30,252 bases of DNA, taken from CAYSAQ01 sp964429235 (GTDB lineage Bacteria; Margulisbacteria; Riflemargulisbacteria; GWF2-35-9; DYQY01). Each line of letters begins with the position of its first letter. Position 1 is the first letter of the stretch. A program made the position numbers and the translations under genes. The DNA lies in the NCBI GenBank assembly GCA_964429235.1, contig CAYSAQ010000016.1, positions 1 through 30,252 on the forward strand, read 5' to 3'. Under the pieces are notes generated by a model. The model was not told where the DNA came from and made no database searches. It saw nothing but the letters and a program-made list of their open reading frames with translations. Below, piece after piece: positions 1 to 9,300 of this stretch.

Positions 1-2
1 TT

Positions 3-3000
3 GGTGGCGTGTTTTATTATGGCACGAACATGCTGACTAATAGTGATGTGTATGGTAATAGTGCCGCTAGTGCGGGGGGTGGTTTCTATTTCGGTAATAA
101 CACGTTGATAAATGTGCTTGCTTATAATAACAGTAGTTCATATGGTTCTGTTTTTAATGAAGGAAATAATGAAATAGTTAATAGTACAATTGTTTCCAAT
201 AATGGAGCTATTTATTATGACGATAGGGAAAGTGGTGGGCTTAATGGAGAACTTACTGCTTATAATACAATTTTCGTAGGTGATTTTGATCGAGGACTTA
301 ATGAGGCATATTTTAATACAAGCTTTGTAGATCATTGCACATTTACAGACACAGACCTTCCTTATGCAATGAATATTTCTAATCCTCGTTATGGGTTTAC
401 TGATTCGCAATTTGCTGCTTCTTCAAATGGAGATTATCGTTTAAATGCTTCATCAATGGCTATTAACAATGGTAGCGATGCTTTATGGAATGCTAATTCT
501 AACAATGTAACTGCAGATATTGAGGGTAGTGTTCGGATAATTGGTTCCTCAATAGATTTAGGAGCATATGAGTCGGCATATATTAATGCATTCCCGATTC
601 TAAGCGTAGAATCTGCAATAACAGCAAATGAGGGAACAGTAGTAAGTTTGAACCCAGTCATAACAGATGCAGATGGCGATACAGTAACTGTAAGTTATGA
701 GTGGTTCAACCCTTCAGGGAACTTAGTAGCATCAGGAAATAATAACTATATGGATTATAATTCTGCAGGAACTTGGAACGTGACAGTAGTTGCCGACGAT
801 GGAACTGTAATCGTATCAGAGAATGTTTCAGTATTAGTAAGTAATGTTCAAACAGCTGTCTCTATATTCGAAACAGGGTTAGATTATTACACTATCCAAG
901 ATGCATTAGATATTGTTAGTTCTGGTCAAACAATACAAATCACGGCTGGTACACATTCAGGGACTGGAAATGTTGGTTTAATCTGGCCAAATGTAGATAA
1001 CCTTACTCTTCAGGGAGTTAGCTCTGTAGATACGATTCTAGATGCGGAACAGACAACTAGACATATTCAACAGGATTACGCATTAAACTGGACAGTTAAA
1101 GACATTACTCTCATCAATGGTAAAAGCCCAAGCATTATAAATTCCGGTTATAACCGTGGAGGAAGTATATATATTAGGTACAGTAATGTGGGGCATAGCT
1201 TAACGCTGGATACTGTGATAATCAGTGGTAATCAAGCATATTATGGAGGAGCTGTTGGCCAGCCCCAAGATGGAATATCTAAAGTTGTAGTAATAAATTC
1301 TGTAATTGCTAAAAACAGTGCTGATATGGGTGGCGGGCTTTACTTTGGCACGAACACTCTGACAAATACTAATATATATGGAAATAGCGTTGGTTTTGCT
1401 GGTGGTGGATTTTTTAATGGCGTGAACACGCTGACGAGCTGTAAAGTGTATGGGAATACTGCTTCTGCTGGCGGTGGATTTAATTACGGAACGAACACGT
1501 TTATTAACAGCAGCATATATGGAAACAGCGCTAATTCTGGTGGCGGATTTATTTATGGCACGAACATACTGACGAGTAGTAATGTGTATGATAATAGTGC
1601 TTCTTCTGGTGGAGGGTTTTATTATGGCATAAATAATTTTACTAGTAGCAAGGTGTATAGTAATAGTGCTTCTGTGCATGGTGGTGGATTTTATGATGGC
1701 ACGAATACGCTGACTAGTAGTGGGGTGTATGGTAATAGTGCTTCAAATTATGGTGGTGGCTTTGTGTTTGGCACGAATACGCTGATTGATAGCAATGTGT
1801 ATGATAATAGTGCTTCTAATGGTGGCGGCTTTTACAATACTTTGGGGAATACGCTGATTAGCACTAAGGTGTATGGCAATAGTGCTTCTGATAAAGGTGG
1901 TGCTTTTTATCGCAGCGTTAACACGTTGATAAATGTTCTTGCTTATAATAACAGTGCTACTTCTGGTGTAGTGTTTTATCTAGGTGAGAATAAGTTGGTT
2001 AATAGTACGATTGTTTCCAATCTTGGAGTTATTTATTATGACGATGATGCGGGTTCTGGATTTAGAGGAGAACTTAATGCTTATAATACAATTTTCGTCG
2101 GTGATTTTGATGGAGGGACTCCTGCATATTTCAATACAGCGATAGTAGATTATTGTGCATTTACAGACACAGATCTGCCTTCTTCAATGAATATTTCTAA
2201 TCCAAAAAGCGGTTTTAGTTCTTCACAGTTTGCTGACTATGCTAGTGGTGATTACCGCATAATTAGCTCTTCAATAGCAATTAATAATGGTAGCAATGTA
2301 TTGTGGGAATCTAACTCTAACAATGTAACTACAGATATTGAGGGTAGTGTTAGGACAATTGGTTCATTAATAGATTTAGGAGCATATGAGTCGGCATATA
2401 TTAATGCATTCCCGATTCTAAGCNNNNNNNNNNNNNNNNNNNNNNNNNNNNNNNNNNNNNNNNNNNNNNNNNNNNNNNNNNNNNNNNNNNNNNNNNNNNN
2501 NNNNNNNNNNNNNNNNNNNNNNNGGAACTTAGTAGCATCAGGAAATAATAACTATATGGATTATAATTCTGCAGGAACATGGAACGTAGTTGTAATAGCA
2601 GATGATGGACAGGTGAGTGTATCTGAGAATGTTTTAATAGATGTAAGTAATGTTAACAGAGCCCCAAGTGTAGCGTTTAATATGATATCAATGAGTGTAA
2701 ATGAAGGAGAAACAATAACGTTTGATTGGGCAGCAAGTGATCCTGACGGAGACAGCCTAATAGTTACATTAGAAGGATGGATAACAACAAACAACTATAC
2801 AACGACATATACAGATTCTGGTTGGCATTATGTAACAGTAAATGTAAGTGATGGAGAATATTCAGCAGCAGACTTGTTAAGTATATATGTAAATAATACA
2901 AACAGAGCACCAAGTGTAGCGTTTAATATGATATCAATGAGTGTAAATGAAGGAGAAACAATAACGTTTGATTGGGCAGCAAGTGATCCTGACGGAGACA

Positions 3001-6000
3001 GCCTAATAGTTACATTAGAAGGATGGATAACAACAAACAACTATACAACGACATATACAGATTCTGGTTGGCATTATGTAACAGTAAATGTAAGTGATGG
3101 AGAATATTCAGCAGCAGACTTGTTAAGTATATATGTGAATAATATTAACCCAGTAGCATTTATTGTTGAAACAAGTATGAATTATACAACAATACAAGAT
3201 GCATTAGACGCAGTCAGTGAAGGACAAACTATTCAGGTATATTCAGGAACACATACAGGAACAGGCAATGTTGGGTTAGCTTGGCCTAATGTAGATAATG
3301 TTACGCTTCAGGGAGTAACTTCTGTAGATACAATCCTTGATGGAGAACAGGTTAATCGACATATTCAACAGGATTATATAGTAGACTGGACAGTACAAAA
3401 TATTGCATTAATAAATGGCAAAAGTCCAAGTATAACAAGTTCTGTTCCTAACCGTGGAGGCAGTATATATATTAACATTAGTGAATCTGGGCATAGATTA
3501 ACTCTTAACACTGTGATAATAAGTGGTAATCAAGCATATTACGGAGGAGCTGTTGGTCAGCTCTTTAATGGAATTTCTAACGTTGTAGTAATGAACTCTG
3601 TAATTGCTAAAAATAGTGCTACTTATGGTGGTGGTGGATTTTACGCTGGCACAAACACTCTGACTAATAGCAGGATATACAGTAACAGTGCTACTACTGG
3701 TGGTGGTGGATTTTACGTTGGCACAAACACTTTGACTAGTTGTGATATATACAGTAACAGTGCTGCTTCTGGTGGTGGATTTATTGGTGGCATTAACACT
3801 CTGACTAATAGTCGTTTATATGGCAATAGTGCTACTGATGGTGGTGGATTTAATTATGGCACGAACACTCTGATTAACAGTAGTCTATATGGTAATAGTG
3901 CTCCTGATGGTGGTGGATTTTATTATGGCACGAACACTCTGACTAATAGCAGGATATACAGTAATAGTGCTACTTATGGTGGCGGATTTTATCAGGGTAC
4001 GAACACTCTGACGAGTAGCAATGTATATGGTAATAGTGCTGCTTCTTCTGGTGGTGGGTTTTATTATGGCACTAACACTTTCATTAGTAGTAATGTTTAT
4101 AGTAACAGTGCTGCAAGTTCTGGTGGAGGCTTTATGTTTGGCACTAACACGCTGACAAATACTAATATATATGGCAATAGTGGTTCTTCCTATGGTGGTG
4201 GCTTTTATGATGGTACGAATACACTGACTAGTAGCGAAGTATACGGTAATAGTTCTTCTTATGGTGGTGGTTTTTTTCAGGGCACGAACACGTTGATAAA
4301 TGTTCTTGTTTATAATAATAGCGCTAGCTCACAGGGTGCTGTGTTTAATAAAGGCAATAATGAAATAGTTAATAGTACAATTGTTTCCAATAATGGAGCT
4401 ATTTATTATGACAATTATGCAAGTGGTGGAAATTCCGGAGAACTTAATGCTTATAATACGATATTCGCAGGTGATTTTAATTCTGGAACTGATGCATATT
4501 TTAATACAACGACAGTAGATTACTGTGCTTTTACTGATACAACGCTTCCTTTAGAAATGAATATTTCTAACCCTCGGTATGGGTTTACTGATTCTCAGTT
4601 TACTGCTTCTTCAAATGGAGATTATCGTTTAAATGCTTCGTCAATGGCTATTAATAATGGTAGTAATGATTTATGGAATGCTAACTCTAACAATGTAACT
4701 ACAGATATTAAGGGTAGTGTTAGAACAATTGGCTCCTTCATAGATTTAGGAGCATATGAGTCGGCATATATTAATGCGTTCCCGATTATAAGCGTAAATT
4801 CAGTAATAACAGCGAATGAAGGAACCGGAGTAACAATAGATCCAAGTACATATGATGCAGATGTTGATACAGTAACTGTAAGTTATGAGTGGTTCAATCC
4901 TGCTGGGAGTTCAGTCGCATCAGGAAACAATTACTATATGGATTATAATTCTGCAGGAACATGGAACGTTACAGTAGTTGCAGATGATGGAACGATAAGT
5001 GTATCAGAGAATGTTTCAATAGTAGTAAATAATGTTCAGACAGTTGCATCTATATTGCAAACAGGATTAGATTATTACACCATTCAATTAGCTTTAGATG
5101 CCGTCAATGCAAATCAAACAATTCAAATATCTGCAGGAACATATACAGGCACAGGCAATGTAGGTTTAGCTTGGCCTAATGTTGAAAACGTTACGATGCG
5201 GGGCGTATCTTCTGTAGATACTATACTTGATGGAGAGGATTTAAATAGAATAATTAAACAGGACTATGCTGTTAGCTGGAAGTTAGAAGATTTAAGTTTA
5301 GTTCGAGGTAAAAGCCCAAGTATAACAAGTTCTGATTCTAATAGGGGCGGTGCAGTTTTAGCAAATGACAATTCTAGATTGACCATGGATAGTTGTATTG
5401 TAAGTGGGAGTCGTGCTTATTATGGTGGAGCATTTTATGATGGATATAAGAGTATAAGTAATTCAGAAATTAATGGTAATAGTGCTGATAGTGGTGGTGC
5501 ATTTTATGGCGGCACTAACAGTATAAACAGTAGTAATGTTTATAATAATATCGGTGGTACTTATGGTGGTGGATTTGCTTGGACAAGTAGTACATTAATT
5601 AATACTAATGTACATGGAAACAGTGCTATACATGGCGGTGTATTTTATCAAGGAATAAATAGTATAAGCAGAAGTAACATATATGCAAATAGTGCTGGTC
5701 TTTCTGGTGGAGTGTTTTATTATGGTTCAACTGTCCTAATTAATACACTTATATATAGCAATAGTGCCATCTCTTACGGCAGTGTTTTTTATCAAGGAGA
5801 TAATAAGTTAGTAAACGTTACTATAGTATCAAATAATAATTTTATTTATTATGATGGGAAATCTGATGGAGGAACAAAAGGAGAGCTAGAAGCATATAAT
5901 TCTATTTTTGTTGGCAATTTTGATCAAAGCTTTAATTCTTCATATTTTAATACAACGACTCTAGATTATTGTGTATTTACAGATAGCTCATTGCCATCTG

Positions 6001-7505
6001 TGATGAATACTTCCAATTTAATTAGTGGTTTTAATAGTTCTCAGTTTGTAGATTATGCAAATGGAGATTTTAAGATAGTAAGCACTTCGGTTGTCGTAAA
6101 TACGGGTAGTGATGCATTGTGGAATGCAAATTCGGATAATATAAATTTAGATTTAAATGAAGATACAAGAATTGTGGGTAGAGCAATCGATCTTGGAGCA
6201 TATGAAACTACTCATGTTAATTTCTTGCCAGTAATAACCTTAAATGTCGTTTCAATAACAGTTAATGAAGGAACAACAGTGACATTGAGTCCTGTAATAA
6301 CGGACGCAGATGGAGATAGTTTGAATGTGATGTATGTATGGACATCGCCAACTGGCGGAACTACCTCTGGACCAGCTGAAGCATCTAGGTATTTGAATTA
6401 TGATAGTGCTGGAACTTGGAACGTATTTGTAGGTGCATATGATGGAATAGCAACAGTTACAGAAACAGTGGTGATCGTAGTATATGATGTTCCTAACATA
6501 GTGCTTCCTTCAGATGAAGTGATAGTCACAGCTCAGTATGTTGATGAAACTACTGGGATAAGTATTAATGTCACGGTTTCTACAGGTAATGTTATAGAGC
6601 CAGCAATTTTAAGTATTGAAACATTTCCAACAATTTCTTATCAAGTCGCATTTGCTGTTACAGGTGATTCACAAACAGGCTTATCAATAGTGTCTTATAA
6701 TTTTCTTCAGGCAGTTGAGGTATCTCTTAATTCGGTGGCCAGTGGATTGCCAGTCTCAATTAATACATATATAGAAATTGAGATAGGGTTATCTCCAAAT
6801 GTAAGTAATACAGAGGATGTTAGGATTTATTATTACAACCCAACTTCTGGCCAATGGGAGAATAATGGGATTACTATGGTTATGGTTTATCCTAACCGAG
6901 CAATTTTTAGAACAACGCACTTAACTTACTTTAGTGCAGTTAGCTTGGCACTTGCCAATCAGTCACCTTCTATTACTTTAAATGTAGATGCGATAACAGT
7001 GAATGTCGCAGAAGTTGTAACTTTTGATTGGGTGGTATCTGATCCTGATGGGGATACCTTAAATGTAACAATTACAGGTTGGATAACAACTAATAATTAC
7101 ACAACAGGGTATGGTGATATTGGTGAGCATATTATTACTGTTAGCGTTACAGATGGACAGGCTACCGTTAATAAGACGTTGAGAATAAGCGTAATTGGGT
7201 TAACGCAGACTATAACAAATGTAGTCGTTTGGCCAAACCCATTCAATCCAATGAACGAGGGAGTTAATGTTAGGTTCACTTCCAGCGAAACAGGTTCTGG
7301 GAAGTTGAATATTTATAGCATTAATGGACGATTAATGAGAAGTATCCCTGTAACTAGCGTGTTTGGAACAAATACAGTTGTTTGGGACGGTAAAGATAAT
7401 AGGGGAAACATGTTGAGTAGTGAATTATATGTATATCTGCTTAATCTTAATGGTGGTAGCGGAACAACTGCTACGAAAACAGGAAAGATTGTAATATGGA
7501 AATAA
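3..7505 (+). CDS. Giant modular beta-helix/Ig-like surface protein, 5' end outside window
   Basis: The frame is open to the left edge, so this is the C-terminal ~2,500 residues of a larger protein. Four beta-helix modules are visible: the tail of one (to about nt 590), then modules at about nt 875-2400, 3165-4775 and 5050-6220. The complete ones open with a cap containing YTIQDALD and WPNV-NVTLQGV and continue with ~22-residue repeats of the type GGGFYYGTNTLTSSNVYGNS. Between modules lie Ig/PKD-like domains with NEGT and DADGD or DPDGD motifs (nt 590-850, around the gap, a tandem pair at 2655-3146, 4775-5040, 6225-6490, 6960-7195). A ZU5/GAIN-like stretch (nt 6506-6950) follows, ending in THLTYFSAV. 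The last ~90 residues contain WPNPFNP and WDGKDNRG, as in FlgD-Ig or T9SS-type sorting domains. It is probably exported to the cell surface as an adhesin or coat protein; the ligand is unknown. It overlaps the next gene by 10 nt, suggesting coupling. Confidence 0.85.
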   Translation, partial: GGVFYYGTNMLTNSDVYGNSAASAGGGFYFGNNTLINVLAYNNSSSYGSVFNEGNNEIVNSTIVSNNGAIYYDDRESGGLNGELTAYNTIFVGDFDRGLNEAYFNTSFVDHCTFTDTDLPYAMNISNPRYGFTDSQFAASSNGDYRLNASSMAINNGSDALWNANSNNVTADIEGSVRIIGSSIDLGAYESAYINAFPILSVESAITANEGTVVSLNPVITDADGDTVTVSYEWFNPSGNLVASGNNNYMDYNSAGTWNVTVVADDGTVIVSENVSVLVSNVQTAVSIFETGLDYYTIQDALDIVSSGQTIQITAGTHSGTGNVGLIWPNVDNLTLQGVSSVDTILDAEQTTRHIQQDYALNWTVKDITLINGKSPSIINSGYNRGGSIYIRYSNVGHSLTLDTVIISGNQAYYGGAVGQPQDGISKVVVINSVIAKNSADMGGGLYFGTNTLTNTNIYGNSVGFAGGGFFNGVNTLTSCKVYGNTASAGGGFNYGTNTFINSSIYGNSANSGGGFIYGTNILTSSNVYDNSASSGGGFYYGINNFTSSKVYSNSASVHGGGFYDGTNTLTSSGVYGNSASNYGGGFVFGTNTLIDSNVYDNSASNGGGFYNTLGNTLISTKVYGNSASDKGGAFYRSVNTLINVLAYNNSATSGVVFYLGENKLVNSTIVSNLGVIYYDDDAGSGFRGELNAYNTIFVGDFDGGTPAYFNTAIVDYCAFTDTDLPSSMNISNPKSGFSSSQFADYASGDYRIISSSIAINNGSNVLWESNSNNVTTDIEGSVRTIGSLIDLGAYESAYINAFPILSXXXXXXXXXXXXXXXXXXXXXXXXXXXXXXXXXXNLVASGNNNYMDYNSAGTWNVVVIADDGQVSVSENVLIDVSNVNRAPSVAFNMISMSVNEGETITFDWAASDPDGDSLIVTLEGWITTNNYTTTYTDSGWHYVTVNVSDGEYSAADLLSIYVNNTNRAPSVAFNMISMSVNEGETITFDWAASDPDGDSLIVTLEGWITTNNYTTTYTDSGWHYVTVNVSDGEYSAADLLSIYVNNINPVAFIVETSMNYTTIQDALDAVSEGQTIQVYSGTHTGTGNVGLAWPNVDNVTLQGVTSVDTILDGEQVNRHIQQDYIVDWTVQNIALINGKSPSITSSVPNRGGSIYINISESGHRLTLNTVIISGNQAYYGGAVGQLFNGISNVVVMNSVIAKNSATYGGGGFYAGTNTLTNSRIYSNSATTGGGGFYVGTNTLTSCDIYSNSAASGGGFIGGINTLTNSRLYGNSATDGGGFNYGTNTLINSSLYGNSAPDGGGFYYGTNTLTNSRIYSNSATYGGGFYQGTNTLTSSNVYGNSAASSGGGFYYGTNTFISSNVYSNSAASSGGGFMFGTNTLTNTNIYGNSGSSYGGGFYDGTNTLTSSEVYGNSSSYGGGFFQGTNTLINVLVYNNSASSQGAVFNKGNNEIVNSTIVSNNGAIYYDNYASGGNSGELNAYNTIFAGDFNSGTDAYFNTTTVDYCAFTDTTLPLEMNISNPRYGFTDSQFTASSNGDYRLNASSMAINNGSNDLWNANSNNVTTDIKGSVRTIGSFIDLGAYESAYINAFPIISVNSVITANEGTGVTIDPSTYDADVDTVTVSYEWFNPAGSSVASGNNYYMDYNSAGTWNVTVVADDGTISVSENVSIVVNNVQTVASILQTGLDYYTIQLALDAVNANQTIQISAGTYTGTGNVGLAWPNVENVTMRGVSSVDTILDGEDLNRIIKQDYAVSWKLEDLSLVRGKSPSITSSDSNRGGAVLANDNSRLTMDSCIVSGSRAYYGGAFYDGYKSISNSEINGNSADSGGAFYGGTNSINSSNVYNNIGGTYGGGFAWTSSTLINTNVHGNSAIHGGVFYQGINSISRSNIYANSAGLSGGVFYYGSTVLINTLIYSNSAISYGSVFYQGDNKLVNVTIVSNNNFIYYDGKSDGGTKGELEAYNSIFVGNFDQSFNSSYFNTTTLDYCVFTDSSLPSVMNTSNLISGFNSSQFVDYANGDFKIVSTSVVVNTGSDALWNANSDNINLDLNEDTRIVGRAIDLGAYETTHVNFLPVITLNVVSITVNEGTTVTLSPVITDADGDSLNVMYVWTSPTGGTTSGPAEASRYLNYDSAGTWNVFVGAYDGIATVTETVVIVVYDVPNIVLPSDEVIVTAQYVDETTGISINVTVSTGNVIEPAILSIETFPTISYQVAFAVTGDSQTGLSIVSYNFLQAVEVSLNSVASGLPVSINTYIEIEIGLSPNVSNTEDVRIYYYNPTSGQWENNGITMVMVYPNRAIFRTTHLTYFSAVSLALANQSPSITLNVDAITVNVAEVVTFDWVVSDPDGDTLNVTITGWITTNNYTTGYGDIGEHIITVSVTDGQATVNKTLRISVIGLTQTITNVVVWPNPFNPMNEGVNVRFTSSETGSGKLNIYSINGRLMRSIPVTSVFGTNTVVWDGKDNRGNMLSSELYVYLLNLNGGSGTTATKTGKIVIWK
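1329..1965 (+). repeat. Nine degenerate ~66-nt coding repeats, beta-helix module
   Basis: Nine in-frame copies of a 21-23 residue unit, GGGF-x-x-G-TNTLT-x-S-x-VYGNSAS, each giving one or two turns of a right-handed parallel helix. The copies diverge in bases but keep the Gly triplet and the N-S ladder. They resemble, without clearly belonging to, the GGA(I/L/V) repeats of chlamydial Pmp proteins. Confidence 0.85.
2424..2523. other. Assembly gap of 100 N inside a repeated Ig-like domain
   Basis: Exactly 100 N interrupt the giant gene. The left flank matches nt 583-605 and the right flank matches nt 718 onward of the first Ig-like copy. There the same interval is 112 nt, which differs from 100 by 12, so the reading frame is kept either way. 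The gap therefore probably covers one collapsed Ig-like copy, but extra repeat units could be hidden. Confidence 0.95.
2655..3146 (+). repeat. Near-perfect 246-bp tandem duplication (two 82-aa Ig-like domains)
   Basis: The segment 2655-2900 is repeated at 2901-3146 with only a few base differences near the junctions (gccccaag versus gcaccaag, and the last bases before each next unit). Each copy encodes one domain beginning NRAPSVAFNMISMSVNEGE. A diverged third relative, also with GWITTNNYTT, lies near nt 7080. The identity implies a recent unequal exchange or gene conversion. Confidence 0.95.
3627..4332 (+). repeat. Ten degenerate ~66-nt coding repeats, beta-helix module
   Basis: Ten in-frame units of the GGGF-x-x-GTNTLT-x-S-x-x-Y-x-NSA type, closely related to the array at 1329-1965. 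The array is followed by the same terminal segment (LINVL-YNNSA, then NSTIVSN). Confidence 0.85.
5424..5775 (+). repeat. About five to six diverged beta-helix repeats
   Basis: A shorter and more diverged array than the two upstream ones, with units such as GGAFYGGTNSINSSNVYNN and GGVFYQGINSISRSNIYANS. It belongs to the last beta-helix module before the C-terminal Ig-like domains. Confidence 0.75.
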
Positions 7506-8320
7506 TAAGAAAGATTCTAATAATAAGCATGCTTTTGGTATTTGCCCATGCCTCCATGTTTTTGGATCAAGGAATTGGCGTTTCTGGTAAGCAACTTGGT
7601 GGAGCAAATACCGCATCTCCGGAAGGGGCTGCTGCAGTTTATTGGAATATGGCAGCTTTTTCAGGACAAAATGGAGAGATATATTTTGATTATGCATCAT
7701 CTTTTTTAGAGATTAATAAATATACATTTCTTTATGGTGCATCTGAAGAAGGAGATTCACTAATCTTAGGAGCATACAGAGTAGATGCTGGACAAGTTAT
7801 TGCCCTGGTTACAAGTAACGTAGTTCCAGTAAATGTGAACTATGCCGATACTGTTGTATTTGCAGGGTATGCTTTTAAGCTAGCGCCTGAGACTTCTCTT
7901 GGTTTGACGTATAAATTGATTCAGCAGAATTTTACTGATGTTAAGAATAGCTCGGCATTGGATATCTCATATTACTCAAAAATAGACCAAAATTTACAAT
8001 TTGGGTTAGTAGCTGAGAATGCTTATGTAGATAAGAGTGAAGACAAACCAATAATAAGGGCTGGAGTTAAGTACTCAGTAGGCAAATTGGGTTTGGCTGT
8101 TGATACTAAATATGACACTGCACTAAGTGGGTTGTATTGGTCAACTGGTGCTAGCTTCAGAGTAATAAGAGGATTCTATTTAAAAGCTGGTTACAGTAGT
8201 TACGATGAAAAGATCTTTTTGGGAACAAGTCTAGATGCGAATGCGTATAAAGTTGATTATGTATATTTTGATAGCGACCTAGGTGCTACTCATCAGATAG
8301 GAATGACTTTCAACTTGTAA
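7496..8320 (+). CDS. PorV/UPF0164-like outer-membrane beta-barrel protein
   Basis: A 274-aa protein with a clear signal peptide (MEIIRKILIISMLLVFAHA, then SMFLDQ). After it comes the family-typical start LGGANTASPEGAAAVYWN (compare the 'GA..A..D..A.ywNPA' motif of PorV, PorQ and UPF0164 proteins), followed by alternating amphipathic strands that fit a FadL-like barrel. Its ATG overlaps the stop of the giant surface gene by 10 nt, so the two are probably translated together. PorV-type proteins shuttle or anchor C-terminal-domain cargo of the type IX secretion system. A role in exporting or anchoring the upstream giant protein is a reasonable inference, but no other T9SS component is in view. 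The barrel assignment is fairly safe; the PorV role is tentative. Confidence 0.7.
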   Translation: MEIIRKILIISMLLVFAHASMFLDQGIGVSGKQLGGANTASPEGAAAVYWNMAAFSGQNGEIYFDYASSFLEINKYTFLYGASEEGDSLILGAYRVDAGQVIALVTSNVVPVNVNYADTVVFAGYAFKLAPETSLGLTYKLIQQNFTDVKNSSALDISYYSKIDQNLQFGLVAENAYVDKSEDKPIIRAGVKYSVGKLGLAVDTKYDTALSGLYWSTGASFRVIRGFYLKAGYSSYDEKIFLGTSLDANAYKVDYVYFDSDLGATHQIGMTFNL

Positions 8321-8336
8321 CCTAACCGAGTATAAT
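8308..8336 (+). promoter_or_regulatory. Promoter with TATAAT 6 nt before ATG (leaderless type)
   Basis: A perfect TATAAT at 8331-8336 stands six bases before the ATG at 8343, and no Shine-Dalgarno sequence is present. A weak -35 (TTTCAA, 8308-8313) lies 17 bases upstream. Transcription would start at or next to the start codon. It separates the trafficking operon from the giant-protein operon. Confidence 0.6.
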
Positions 8337-8342
8337 AAATTC

Positions 8343-8570
8343 ATGAGCGAAGAAAATAAAACAATAGAAGAACAAGATATTCACAGAAGAGTAAGTAGGG
8401 CATCTAAATGGTCGTTAGTATCAATTGCTGGAATAATCTCTTTAGCAGCAATAGCGATTATTTGTCTTTTCGTTTTATTTACTCCTTCTCATATGATAGT
8501 CGCTGGATGGATTGTCACCGCATTAGCAGTGATGGGCATTGCTATGGCTGGAGCTGTTATAAAGGCATAA
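8343..8570 (+). CDS. Small two-helix membrane protein, first gene of the Lol-like operon
   Basis: A 75-aa protein not recognised as a named family. A charged, hydrophilic N-terminus of about 23 residues (MSEENKTIEEQDIHRRVSR) precedes two predicted membrane helices, about residues 24-46 and 51-73, joined by a short turn (TPSHM). It ends directly before the start of the LolA-like gene and opens the operon with permeases and ATPase, so it may be an accessory membrane subunit. That role is inference from position only. The TATAAT six bases before the ATG supports this start. Confidence 0.6.
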   Translation: MSEENKTIEEQDIHRRVSRASKWSLVSIAGIISLAAIAIICLFVLFTPSHMIVAGWIVTALAVMGIAMAGAVIKA

Positions 8571-9299
8571 ATGATGAAGAAGCTGGTACTTTTTCTTATT
8601 CTTTCTAGTTTCCTTTTTTCTGTTACAGTTGAAGAGATTGTAAAAAAATCTGAACAGATGATGCGTGGCGATACTAGCTACGGACAATATGAGATTATTG
8701 TAATTAATCCAAGATATGAAAGAAAAATAAAGCTAAAAAGTTGGGCTCTAGGCACCGAAAAATCTTTTATGGTTATTGAATATCCTATCAAGGATAAAGG
8801 TGTAACTTTCCTAAAAATAAATAATGATATGTGGCAGTATATTCCTCGTATAGAGAAAACTATCAAATTCCCACCATCAATGATGATGCAGTCTTGGATG
8901 GGCACAGATCTTACTAATGATGATTTGGTAAAAGAAAGCTCGATGGTAGACGATTATACGGTAAAGTTGCTTTCGGAGACAGAAGAGTATTGGGAGATAG
9001 AGTATATTCCGCATCCTGATTCTGCAGTTGTTTGGGGCAAGATAGTACAGAAAATAAACAAAGATACATTCGCTCCATCTATAGCTGATTTTTATGATGA
9101 GCTAGGCGAACCTGTTAGACAGATGATATATAAAGAAATTAAAAAAATAGGCGACAGATATTATCCAATGTACATTGAAATTGTTCCATTAGATGATGAA
9201 GGCAAAAAAACTATTTTGAAAACAATAGATATTTCTTTTGATAAACCTAATCCTAAAAATATTTTTACTTTGCAGGCATTAAGAAACTATTCCAGATAG
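8571..9299 (+). CDS. LolA-like outer-membrane lipoprotein-sorting protein
   Basis: A 242-aa protein with an N-terminal signal peptide (MMKKLVLFLILSSFLFS). The body fits the LolA-like family annotated as 'outer membrane lipoprotein-sorting protein': an early VEEIVKKSEQMMRG helix, strands with ERKIKLKSW, the segment GVTFLKINNDMWQYIPRI and KTIKFPPSMMMQSWMGTD. Proteins of this group are half-barrel periplasmic carriers for acylated cargo. An AAAGG ribosome site lies just upstream in the end of the previous gene. The next gene starts 2 bases after its stop, so it is in one operon with two permeases and an ATPase, which supports a carrier role between inner and outer membrane. It is not the housekeeping LolA by sequence; the cargo is unknown. 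Confidence 0.8.
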   Translation: MMKKLVLFLILSSFLFSVTVEEIVKKSEQMMRGDTSYGQYEIIVINPRYERKIKLKSWALGTEKSFMVIEYPIKDKGVTFLKINNDMWQYIPRIEKTIKFPPSMMMQSWMGTDLTNDDLVKESSMVDDYTVKLLSETEEYWEIEYIPHPDSAVVWGKIVQKINKDTFAPSIADFYDELGEPVRQMIYKEIKKIGDRYYPMYIEIVPLDDEGKKTILKTIDISFDKPNPKNIFTLQALRNYSR

Positions 9300-9300
9300 T

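Noticed and set aside
1200..1679. A 159-codon open frame on the minus strand inside the giant gene
   Set aside because: It is a mirror of the repetitive plus-strand coding sequence with low-complexity Ser/Ile/Arg content and no start signal.
1329..1965. Regularly spaced repeats resembling a CRISPR-like array
   Set aside because: The repeats are degenerate, contiguous, keep one reading frame and encode a beta-helix motif. There are no identical repeats with unique spacers and no cas genes.
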